64,000 nucleotides of DNA from the NCBI GenBank assembly GCA_029706075.1, contig JAINUG010000176.1, positions 124,001 through 188,000 of the forward strand, written 5' to 3'. The DNA comes from Aldrovandia affinis. Its lineage: Eukaryota; Chordata; Actinopteri; Notacanthiformes; Halosauridae. This document shows, piece by piece, positions 23,671-64,000 of this stretch. Positions within the stretch are counted from its first letter, which is position 1. Each line of letters opens with the position of its first letter. The position numbers and the translations under genes are program-made. The notes beneath the pieces are model-generated. The model was not told where the DNA came from and did no database searches. It saw only the letters and a program-made list of their open reading frames with translations.

Positions 23671-24242
23671 AATTTTTATGTCTTTGAGCTGCTATCTGCT
23701 TTGAGCTCTGCTTCTACAAGTCTGTCTTTAAGTCTAATTTGTATGTAAGTCGGAACAGGTACATACAGTTCTTATTAATCGTCACTTAGTCAAATGTTTG
23801 TCTTAGTATAGTATTTATTTGCCCTTTCTGTGCATATGAAACACTTAAGAAAAACTTAAACATAACATTCAGTACATAATAATACTGTAATAATAATAAT
23901 ACAGTAATAATAAAAGTAACTATGTACATACAGTACTGTACTGTAAAAAAAACATTAAAGAAAGGCTTTGAGCCTTTTTTTGCACTAAAGAAAGGCTAAT
24001 AGGCATATTACGCTGATTTTGGTCTTCTATCCAAATTGTCAATAGCCTTTCCATCTCAATAATTAAACCACTGTGCGTTGCTTGGTAATAACCGTGGCAT
24101 TCATCGGGGCCTGGCCTTTCACACGCTCCATTATTCTCCCTTTGTCTTTTAAAATTGTTTTTTAAAAACCGATCGTTGACCGGCTGTAGCCTAATGCTTT
24201 CCCAATGGCTGATGGCATTTCAACTCTCTCCGATCTCTTTAT

Positions 24243-25937
24243 TATTTATTTATAGCACGGGAAGAGGTAGTGACGAGGGACGTAAAGCGGTGGTCTGACC
24301 ATTCAGAGGCTGAGCTACAGGACGCTCTGTGTGACGTCGACTGGGACATGTTCCAATCCAGTTCCAGGGACGTCAGCGAGTTTACGGAAGTAGTAACGAG
24401 CTTCATAGCAACGCTAGTGGACACCATCGTCCCCACGGTAAAAGTTAGGTCTTTTCCTAACCAAAAACCGTGGGTTGATAGATCCATCCGCGACGCTTTG
24501 AATGCCCGCACTGCTGCCTATAACTCCAGTCTTGTATCCGGCAACATGGATGAGCACAAGGCAGCGTACTATGGACTGAGAAGGGCGGTGAAGGAGGCCA
24601 AGAGGAGGTACAGAGACAGAGTGGAGTCGCAAATGGAGCAGCGCGACACCAGACGCCTATGGCAGGGGCTACGGACTATAACAGACTACCAGGGCAGACC
24701 CCCCGCAATTGTGAGTGCCGACGCATCCCTAGCGGACGACCTGAACTCATTTTATGCACGGTTTGAGGCTAGCAACAACAGCGCTAGCTCGCTGGCTAAC
24801 AACAACACTGCTAGCATAGCCGAAGTGAGTTCTACCGCTGGGGACGTACACACACTCTCGGTGACCGAGCACAGTGTGAGGAGGGCTCTAACGAGGGTGA
24901 ACACCAGGAAAGCTGCTGGTCCAGATGGCATATCTGGGCGAGTACTGAAGACCTGTGCTAACCAGCTAGCTCCAGTGTTCACCACTATATTCAACATCTC
25001 CCTGGCTGAGTCTGTGGTCCCCGCCTGCTTCAAGAGATCCACTATTGTCCCTGTGCCCAAGAATGCTTCTCCAGCATGCCTGAATGACTATCGACCGGTG
25101 GCCCTCACCTCGGTGGTCATGAAATGCTTCGAGAGGCTGATTAAGGAATACATCTGCGCCTTCCTCCCTTGCTCCATGGACCCGCTGCAGTTTGCTTATC
25201 GTCCAAACAGATCCACGAATGATGCTGTCTCCCAGGTACTGCACACCACACTCTCTCATCTGGACAGCCGGAAGGGGGGCTACGTGAGACTGCTGTTCAT
25301 TGATTATAGTTCAGCTTTCAACACCATAGTCCCCACCAGACTGGCTGGCAAGTTGATTGAGCTGGGACTGAACACCCCCCTGTGTGCCTGGATCCTGGAC
25401 TTCCTGACCGCCAGGCCCCAGGTGGTCAGGGTGGGCAGACACACCTCCAACCCCCTCACCTTGAACACAGGATCCCCCCAGGGTTGCGTCCTCAGCCCCC
25501 TACTGTACTCCCTGTACACACATGACTGTGTGGCCAGGTCCAGCTCCAACTCCATCATCAAATTTGCGGATGACACAGTGGTGGTGGGCCTGATCTCCAA
25601 CAGCGACGAGAAGGCCTACCTGGAGGAAGTTGCTGATCTGTCACTCTGGTGCCAAGACAACAGCCTCCTCTTGAATGTCACCAAAACGAAGGAGCTAATT
25701 GTGGACTTTAGGAGGACACAACAACAGAGGACGTACTCACCATTGGGGACTAATGGGACCACTGTGGAGAGGGTGAGCAGGTATAAATACCTGGGAGTCC
25801 ACATCACCGAAGATCTCACATGGACAGCACACACTGACACTCTGGTGAGAAAGGCGAGGCAGTGCCTTTACCACCTCAGGCAGCTGTGTATGTGACAAAT
25901 AAAAAATCTTGAATCTTGAATCTTGAATCTTGAATCT
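24243..25937 (+). mobile_element. L2/Rex-type LINE with (TTGAATC)n tail
   Basis: Inserted into the Tigger-like element. The tail is a run of cttgaat units (25905-25937) after aataaaaaatcttg. The coding part joins the tail right after HLRQLCM, so the thumb and C-terminal region normally found there (several hundred bases) is deleted. The 5' end is truncated within the endonuclease-RT linker. Confidence 0.88.
24270..25895 (+). CDS. LINE reverse transcriptase, 541 codons, C-terminus deleted
   Basis: This is an open non-LTR reverse transcriptase frame. Motifs in order: KPWVDRSIRDALNARTAAYN, GLRTITDYQG, LNSFYARFE, TRKAAGPDGISGRVLK, CLNDYRPVALTSVVMKCFER, DPLQFAYRPNRSTNDAV, LLFIDYSSAFNTI (motif A), GSPQGCVLSPLLYSLYT (motif B), IKFADDTVVVG (motif C, FADD), LNVTKTKELIVDFR, YKYLGVHI. 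It ends at RQLCM-TGA just before the 3' tail. Related proteins continue with a further C-terminal block, so this is an internally deleted copy. There are no internal stops, which suggests recent insertion. The endonuclease is lost. Confidence 0.88.
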   Translation: MTRDVKRWSDHSEAELQDALCDVDWDMFQSSSRDVSEFTEVVTSFIATLVDTIVPTVKVRSFPNQKPWVDRSIRDALNARTAAYNSSLVSGNMDEHKAAYYGLRRAVKEAKRRYRDRVESQMEQRDTRRLWQGLRTITDYQGRPPAIVSADASLADDLNSFYARFEASNNSASSLANNNTASIAEVSSTAGDVHTLSVTEHSVRRALTRVNTRKAAGPDGISGRVLKTCANQLAPVFTTIFNISLAESVVPACFKRSTIVPVPKNASPACLNDYRPVALTSVVMKCFERLIKEYICAFLPCSMDPLQFAYRPNRSTNDAVSQVLHTTLSHLDSRKGGYVRLLFIDYSSAFNTIVPTRLAGKLIELGLNTPLCAWILDFLTARPQVVRVGRHTSNPLTLNTGSPQGCVLSPLLYSLYTHDCVARSSSNSIIKFADDTVVVGLISNSDEKAYLEEVADLSLWCQDNSLLLNVTKTKELIVDFRRTQQQRTYSPLGTNGTTVERVSRYKYLGVHITEDLTWTAHTDTLVRKARQCLYHLRQLCM

Positions 25938-25947
25938 ATTTCAACTT

Positions 25948-26023
25948 TACTTTCCATGGTGATTGTTTTCCTGTTCTTTGATGCATCACCAGCACTTGCA
26001 TCGGATTTACGCTTTGGAGGCAT
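25948..26023 (-). pseudogene. Tigger-like transposase, N-terminal piece
   Basis: ATG at 26023 begins MPPKRKSDASAGDASKNRKT followed by ITME, the conserved start of Tigger/jerky-type transposases. It runs into the LINE tail at about 25937. The remainder continues in 24000-24240 with a frameshift and stops. Confidence 0.8.
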
Positions 26024-27558
26024 AGTTGTAAGGGTAAGAGAAAGAGAAAAACGGGACCGTGATCTGACTTAAAATAACGGACGGTGATCTCTGTTCCTCT
26101 GTTCCTTGTTTTCATGAGCATCACAAAGTAGTGCGTGTGTTCGTTATTACAAACCATTGTATTGAACTCAATTTTTTTTACATAATGGGCCTTATGGCAG
26201 TCCGTTCGTAAGTACGAGTTGTCATTAAGCTGGACGTTCGTAACCCGGGGACTGCCTGTATAAGTCAGTACTTATGCCAGTGTACTTGCATAAGGTAGTG
26301 CTGCCATCTGGTGGCAGCAGTGTGAAAGTGCAGGGCCAAGTGAGTGTAGGGAGCATGCTTTCCTCTGTGGGTCAGGGGGTTTACAGGGGATTACAGTTCA
26401 AATAAACCAGATTTTTATCCACTTTGTTGATTTTATAGGATCTTTGATGCCCGCTAATGTTTATGTCTATTGTGCTATGCTTTCTAATGACTCTAAACTG
26501 ACTGTAATCTGTCCTGTTGTAGTCCCTCTCTCCCTTGCTCTCTCTTTCTCCCACTCTTCTGGTCCAGCAGTAGGGTATTGAAAGTTGGTGACCCAGGGTC
26601 AGAGCCTAGTTGACCCTCCTCGCAGCAGACAGAGGGTTCTCTTGAACAAGGGCCGAGCCTGTGGTTGTTTCACTTAATTTGTGACGTGTTTCACGCCATG
26701 TGATGTGTTATATTGACGACTAGTTTGAGGATCTGGGTTTGCAAGCCTTGTCACCCCTTATGTGAGTCTGTGTGTGTGGGGATGTAGAACCCTGGGGGTA
26801 AAAGATCAGCAGCCCCAACTGCCAGCATCATCTAACTCAGCAAAAAAACGGTGAGTGCAAAACCAGGCCAGAACCTGTGGCAGGAGCCAGTTGTGACACC
26901 CCTTCCCCCTCCCCCAAGAAGTACAAATAGACCCCAGAGAGTTTTGTGCTCTGCCAGGCAGGTGTAAATGTCCAGTTCCTTATGTTTTCCTTGTGAGGTC
27001 CCATCTGTGAACGATCAGAGAAATTCACTGCCTTGACTTTTTTTTTTAAAGCAGAATTCTTGCCTTTAATGTGGAATTCCCTGGAAACCCACATCCAGCA
27101 CAGCCTATTCAGGGTGGTTTGTGTGTTTGTTGTGGACTCCTCAGAATATGGCACGTATCTGTGCAACCCACGCCCACCCCTGGCCTTCCAGGGGAGGCCA
27201 CACCCATCTGTCCATGGGCCATTTTCCCATTTTCACTTGAGGCCCCGCTTCTCCGGTGGGCCACACCTCTGGTTTTGACCCAATTCTCTGTGTCCAATTC
27301 CATTGTTCTCTGTGCAGCATCCATTATCTCTCCACCAGGGCTTCATATGCTGTAGGCATTTGTTAACTGTTGGACTTCAATTGAATGTAATTCATTTACA
27401 TTGTGACCCATTTACATGTTGGGTATGTGTGTGCATGTGTGTCTGTCTATTTCAGTTGGAGATTGTAGGGGTGTGTATCAGTATGAGATGGCGTGTGTGT
27501 GTATGTCAATGGCAGGTGGGGGTGCGTGCATGTGTGTGTGTGTTTCAGTGGGTGATGG

Positions 27559-27559
27559 C

Positions 27560-27596
<37 letters not shown>
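27559..27596. repeat. (TG)n microsatellite
   Basis: About 19 TG units, within a longer GT-rich tract from 27420. Confidence 0.9.
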
Positions 27597-27600
<4 letters not shown>

Positions 27601-29225
27601 AGTGGGAGGTGGCGGGTGTCTCTGGGCCCCTGTTCTGATCCGGTCCACGTGCCCTATTGTCTGGCAGCACCAGCGGCAGCATTGTCAGCGCTGCTCTGTT
27701 TGTGTAACGCCTCTGTGTCTCCCGTCAGCATAGAGAGCCCTCTGTTCCCCCCACACCTCTGTGTCTGTTACTCCCACTGTCCCCTCACAGTACCCATCTC
27801 CTCTCCTCTCTCTCTTTCCCCTTCACAATCCATTACAATCCACTCAACACATTCCTGTCCTCTTGCCCTGAATCTGCAGTATTGTTGACAGTGCTACGCA
27901 CATCGGTATCGATCATATAGTGACCCAGACATGTGTGCCAGGGAAAAAGTATACCATTACAGGCCTCATGACCCGCTACGACTACTGACTTCCCTGCCAT
28001 CACACTGACAGGCATGCCTCAGCATGCAGACCAGTGCTCTGAGTTGAAACAGGTCAAGCAACACCTGTGTGACACTTTGAGTCTTTCCCCAGGCCCTGTG
28101 TCTTAGCCCCTGTTGGTGAAGTGACAGCTGAACAAACAGGAGGAAGTCAGGCAGCGGGCCACTTGTACAGGGCAGGGCGGCATGTATGAAACAGTTACCA
28201 AACACAGCAGGGACCAGAGCACTCTAACTCTAAGGCGTGTCATGTGTCATCGTTAGTGTCCCAGTCTCAAATGGACGGGGGAGGAAACGTGTGTCTTTGT
28301 TTAAAGAAAGAGGACTGTAAAATACCTGGTAAGATTTCAGCTCGTTCAGCAGGATGTAGCTCTCAAACACACTTACTGTTGAGCAGCACTCTAAAGCATG
28401 CATGTGAGGGATGCGTGTGTACGGGCATTATCTCAGGCTATAATGCAGTTCAGATGTAGTCCGTCGGCCTGATTGGGAATGGGCAGGGAGTGCTTGTTAA
28501 TATGTGGGAGCAAGATGTGTTTGGGGCCATTGGTGGAGTGGGTTTGGGGTCACCAGTTGGGCGAGTGTGGCATCACCAGTGGGAGAGTTTTGTGAACTGT
28601 TTCAGGCCCATGGTGGGGCAGGTTTTAGAAGACCAGTGGTAGTCGGGTAACCATCAGGGTGTGTGAGGTCACTCGGGGGGTGTGCTTGTGTTACCTTTTT
28701 GGGTGTGATTTCAGGTCACCAATGGGGTGTGTTTTGGAGTCTCCATAAGGATGTGTTTTGGGGTCTCCAGTGGGGTATGTCTGAGGTATGTGGACTGTGA
28801 AACCAACGTGCATGGTAGGGTGGGCTGAGCTGGTCTTGGCCCAGCTACAAATTAGCACCATGTGGTGTCAACTGCAAAGGGGAGTTCGGTGGGGTTGAAA
28901 TTCACTGAAAAGGATGAGCTACTAAAATGCAGAAGGGAGAAGAACGAGGGAGAGGAGGGAAAGAGAAGGCAGAGAATGGAGATCCACCACAAATCTGTGA
29001 CTCACCTATATACCCATGTGGCAATCAGCAGGCAAGCTGAGTCAGTTGAGTATGCTGGAGGCAGAACTGTGTCACTCCCTGGGTTGTTTGTGACCCCTGT
29101 TTAAACTGTAATTCAACCCTCCCCCTTATTCTCTCTCTCTCTCTTCCATAGTCTTTAGAATTTTTTCCTCTTGTTGTAAATGTCTGAAACGTGTCATTTG
29201 TGTGTGTGTGTTTGTGTGTATGTGG

Positions 29226-29345
29226 AGGGAGAGGGAGAGGGAGAGGGAGGGAAGGAGGGAGAGGGAAAGGGAGGGAAGGAGGGAGAGGGAAAGGGAGGGA
29301 AGGAGGGAGAGGGAAAGGGAGGGAAGGAGGGAGAGGGAGAGGGAG
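29226..29345. repeat. Purine-only minisatellite, 24-bp units
   Basis: About four near-identical 24-bp units of gggaaagggagggaaggagg plus gaga, giving some 120 bp with only G and A on the + strand. The 24-bp period keeps all frames open, which explains the long open frames on both strands. Confidence 0.9.
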
Positions 29346-30878
29346 AGACAGAGACTCTGAAGCCAAAAGAGATCCTTTTGTTTCCGCCCAGAAGATGCCA
29401 TGGAGATGACTGTTTCATTTAACCTCCAATCTTCTTCTACATACCCCCTCCATCCTGCCCTGTAGCTTTGTACTGCCCCACTTAAGACCACCCTACTGCT
29501 GCCGGATATAACTAAATGTGACTGTTCAATTCTCCCTCTCCCATTGAGAATGGCCATGTTGGGTACTGGGACATTTTCCCATTTGGTAATTGGGATGTCA
29601 CAGTAGTCTATTGTGCCTGCCCAAAGTCTGGCTGTTTTGGTCAGTTATACTGATGATCACTGACTGAAATCATGAACAGTGCAGTGGTGATGAAGGTGTT
29701 TGGCGGACTCTGAAAGGTAAGAAGGCTGTAATAAAGGGTGGTGTTGCTTTGATGATGTCACCAAGAGGTCCCACCCACTGGAATCAATCACGGAATAGTT
29801 TGGAATTAGAAATAAATAAATTGCACTTAGTTTCTTTGTGGGTTCTGAAAAATGCTCAAATCCCTGCCCCAACCCCGTTCCTCAAAATGCAATGTGGTAC
29901 AGTAGCTGTAATAAGCACAGCAAGGCAGCCCCTCTCTCTTCTCCTCCTCCTGTGCAAGTGGACGATTTCATGGGCGGTTCTGTTTGGCAGGCTCTGAGAG
30001 CCCAAACCCCTGGTTTCAGGGACGCCTCGCCACAGACTGAAGAAGGCCTTTACCAAACTCCTGTTTTATGTGTACGTAATTATACAGCATGTGTATTTAT
30101 ACACATCTGTGACTCAACGTGCATGTTGATGTAGTCTCTTCCTCCTGCAATAGTGTGTGTATACAGTCTGCGTGTGTGTGTGTGTGTATGTGTGTGTAGA
30201 TAAGTGTACAAGTTGACACAGGCCCCAGTTTCCGAGTGGCAGGTGAAAACCAGTCAGACCTCATTGATAACGGCCACTCAAAGCTGAGATCCACTCACTC
30301 AGGTGAAAAGGATTCTTTCCCTGAAATGCAGCGTCTGGGATAGGATGTTGCCTTGCCTCCCGCTCTCACGAAAACCCTGGAGTCCTGGCTGTTTGGTGAG
30401 AGCTCTGCTGTCTATTTTTGGAGACTTGAGTGAGTGCTTGCGTGTGTGTCTGTATGTGTGTGTGTGTAAATTGTGGGTGGAGTTTACTATGGCCACCGTA
30501 AACTCAGTAAACGTAATGAGGGAAGACTGTACACAGGTACACACGTGGCAAAACAAAAATGGGGGCATTGACTCAAGCCATGTTTTGTATGTGTAGACAT
30601 GCACATGTCCTGTATGTTTGGTTTCATGAGTGTGTTTTAAGTGTGTATCTTGTATAGAATTCTAGCAGAAGCTTCATTGTGGGTTGAAGTGAGCAGTCTG
30701 CCTGCTGTGGAGCTGTTGTGTCTGCGCTCCTGACGCTGTGGCATGTTGTTATCCTCAGCTCTCTATTCTCCTCTGGCTTTACTCTTTCACTACCCCAGCC
30801 AGTGTCAGTCCTGACAGTCCCCACAGTATTGGGGGGAGGGCATAGCTCTGTGTTCGCTGACTGTGGAGAGACAGAAAC

Positions 30879-30882
<4 letters not shown>

Positions 30883-30916
<34 letters not shown>

Positions 30917-30935
30917 GAGAGAGAGAGAGAGAAAT
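30883..30935. repeat. (GA)n repeat upstream of arhgap23
   Basis: About 24 GA units with one TAG break, roughly 1.3 kb before the arhgap23 start codon. Confidence 0.9.
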
Positions 30936-31348
30936 ACACAGGGACAGAGAGATGGAGTAAGCAAGGCGAGAGAACAGAGGGATTGGGGAGTGTGTGTGTG
31001 CTCCCCAGTGTTTGAAATCTGACTCTTCCTTTTTTTTTTGTTCCTCTGGGGAGGTTGTTTAGCGGAGTTGGGAGCAGCGCGGTGTGTCCGTCTCTCTTTC
31101 TGTCTGCCTCCTGCACACGCTGCTGCTTTCTCTCCCCGCTCAGTGCACAGGTGTCAGGGCAAAGAGCTCTGCTGCTCCTGCTCCTGCTTCTCCTGCTGCT
31201 GCTTCTCCTGCTGCTGCTGCCTGAGGCTGTATTCTCCACTTTGTTTTTGGGAAAAGTTGGTTTTGGGTTTTGGATTTGGGTAACAAATTCGGCCTGTGTG
31301 CTTTCTGCCCTGTGCCCTTTTGTTTTTCAAAAGCGGATTTTGCGTGCG

Positions 31349-31408
31349 ATGGATCAGTGTGATGTTGTGGAGACCATGGTGAAAAACCTGATGGAAGCGG
31401 ACCCCTGA
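31349..31408 (+). CDS. Possible upstream ORF 1, 19 codons
   Basis: A 19-codon frame starts with ATG in the context gcgATGg and ends at TGA. It lies about 850 bp before the arhgap23 start. It has no donor site inside it and does not join the main frame. It is only meaningful if this DNA is in the transcript leader. It resembles no known domain. Confidence 0.2.
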   Translation: MDQCDVVETMVKNLMEADP

Positions 31409-31815
31409 GCAATTGGGAACAAATAAGAAAGAGAGGAAAGGAAGGAGAGAGAAAGAGATGGAGAGTGATAGATAGATAAAGAGAGGGCGGTAAAGGGAAA
31501 CACTGGGATAACACGGTAAGAGAAGGGAAGGTTAGTGAACCACTAGCAGGCTGGAAGGACCAGAGAAGGGAGGTGGAGAGAAGAGAGAGAGAACAGAGTG
31601 TGGTTATCACACCACAACTTCATGGCAGCTGTGTTTGTGAGAGACTAGCGTAGCGTGGAAACCCAGGACCCCAGTATGAGAGTGCCCCCATGCTCTCTGG
31701 ACAGGACAGAACGAGGACAGACACACACAGCCTGCTGCTGCCAATGCGGCGGACACCATTTACTACAGAGTGACCTTTTTACTGCCTCTCTCAGGCCTCT
31801 AATTTGAGAGTCACC

Positions 31816-31872
31816 ATGGCTGCATCGGGGACTTCCGGAGGGGGTGCGGGGGAGTGTGTACCAGCGCAGTAA
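31816..31872 (+). CDS. Possible upstream ORF 2, 18 codons, strong Kozak context
   Basis: The start context caccATGg is close to the vertebrate optimum. The frame encodes a Gly/Ala/Ser-rich peptide of 18 residues and stops at TAA. It is 389 bp upstream of the first in-frame arhgap23 ATG. The sequence after it is CpG-rich. If it lies in the leader it should capture many scanning ribosomes. Confidence 0.25.
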   Translation: MAASGTSGGGAGECVPAQ

Positions 31873-32261
31873 CCTGCCGGAGTGCCTGTCCGCATGCCCA
31901 TTGTGGATTTGCTACGGGAGCGCTAATCGCCTGCAGGCCGATGGAGGCTAACGGCTAAGGGGCAGATGTGGAGGATCTTGATGTAAAATCAGGGCACACA
32001 GGGGCTTTTTATACCAGAAGAAACAAAAAACACAACTCTGAGCTCATTATTCATTGCTTGATGACATTTGGCCATCCAGGAGGGATATATGTTTTTTGTA
32101 TTTGTCTATATTTCTCTTTATGTCAACGGTCTGTCTTGCGGTTAGTACACGGCTCTTAAAAGAGTGTCATGACCCGCGCTGAACAGGCCGGTGCCCAGTA
32201 GTGATTTGGGGGTCGGTGCGTAAGCCGCCCTTTGTGTTTGGATTCCTGGCGCTCTGACGGT

Positions 32262-64000
<31,739 letters not shown>

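Larger units (their letters stand above)
23700..26258 (-). mobile_element. Tigger/pogo-like DNA transposon, split by a LINE
   Basis: The right end (gttcgtaacccggggactgc to 26258, followed by TA) is the Tigger-type terminal repeat. Going inward on the minus strand, a transposase start at 26023 encodes MPPKRKSDASAGDASKNRKT. After the LINE gap it resumes at about 24235 with EMPSAIGKALGYSRSTIGF (CENP-B-like helix-turn-helix) and then MERVKGQAPMNATVITKQR. The left end (atttgtatgtaagtcggaac near 23737) is the usual 3' subterminal sequence, but its terminal repeat is lost. The catalytic domain is missing. Confidence 0.85.
26259..30989. other. Upstream DNA of arhgap23, no exon recognised
   Basis: Mostly unique-looking sequence with tandem repeats listed separately: (TG)n near 27560, a GGGGTCACCAGT-like decayed minisatellite at about 28510-28790, a purine minisatellite at 29226-29345 and (GA)n at 30883-30935. 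Distal enhancers could lie here but none can be read from sequence alone. Confidence 0.5.
30990..32261 (+). promoter_or_regulatory. arhgap23: Probable promoter and 5' UTR region of arhgap23
   Basis: This stretch lies directly upstream of the first coding exon. It becomes progressively richer in CpG, above all from about 32160. There is no clear TATA box, so the transcription start cannot be fixed. It contains CTG-rich sequence (about 31165-31225) and two short ATG-initiated frames, 31349-31408 and 31816-31872. The second has a near-ideal start context (caccATGg). If these are transcribed they are upstream ORFs that would reduce initiation at the main start. A (GA)n tract ends just upstream. 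The assignment is inferred from position and composition; no transcript evidence is available here. Confidence 0.45.

Noticed and set aside
29025-29557. Lys/Gly/Glu-rich and Ser/Pro/Leu-rich frames around 29.2-29.5 kb as a repetitive protein
   Set aside because: The 24-bp purine minisatellite (a multiple of three) keeps all frames open on both strands. No flanking coding sequence supports a gene.

Overview
The window looks like nuclear DNA of a ray-finned fish, most likely a teleost. It carries one multi-exon vertebrate gene with GT-AG introns. The rest is non-coding sequence rich in Tc1/mariner, Tigger/pogo-like and hAT-like DNA transposons, L2/Rex-type LINEs, tRNA-derived SINEs and very long (GT)n arrays. 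I see no operons, CRISPR arrays or prokaryotic features. Species cannot be named from the sequence alone.

The one host gene I can support is on the + strand: the 5' part of arhgap23, a PDZ-PH-RhoGAP protein (Rho GTPase-activating protein 23). Eleven coding exons can be placed: 32262-32480, 41468-41647, 46187-46211, 46753-46845, 49788-49866, 50139-50193, 56130-57585, 62101-62256, 62769-62880, 63177-63216 and 63903 to beyond the window edge. All splice phases agree, giving 2513 coding bases (about 838 codons). They cover the N-terminus, the PDZ domain (exons 2-7) and the long proline/serine-rich linker, and stop just where the PH domain should begin. PH and RhoGAP exons must lie downstream of base 64000.

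Layout. 1-31 kb: intergenic or upstream DNA with no host exon I can recognise, made of transposon relics. These are Tc1 pieces (1.7-3.0 kb), three tRNA-Glu-like SINEs, two minus-strand LINEs (9.75-11.1 and 14.0-16.0 kb, the second inside an unclassified inverted-repeat transposon at 13.55-16.66 kb), a SINE inside a SINE (18.2-18.7 kb), a Tc1 relic (21.6-22.5 kb), and a Tigger-like element split by a LINE (23.7-26.26 kb). 31-32.5 kb: probable 5' UTR and first coding exon. 32.5-41.5 kb: intron 1, containing a stack of insertions nested about six deep (35.68-39.63 kb). 41.5-56.1 kb: PDZ exons. Intron 6 holds a LINE that split a minisatellite and was itself hit by a SINE and by a nearly intact Tc1 transposon. 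56.1-64 kb: the giant exon 7 and exons 8-11. A ~149-bp (GT)n array ends 59 bp before exon 8.

The most interesting points are the Russian-doll insertion in intron 1, the (GT)n array beside a frame-preserving exon 8, the triplicated 3' splice site in front of exon 7, two SINE families with different tRNA heads but a shared core and tail, and the unclassified transposon with a 6-bp target duplication. Family assignments rest on recognition from memory, with no database search. Transposon edges are usually good to about 10-50 bp, except where a target-site duplication is quoted.
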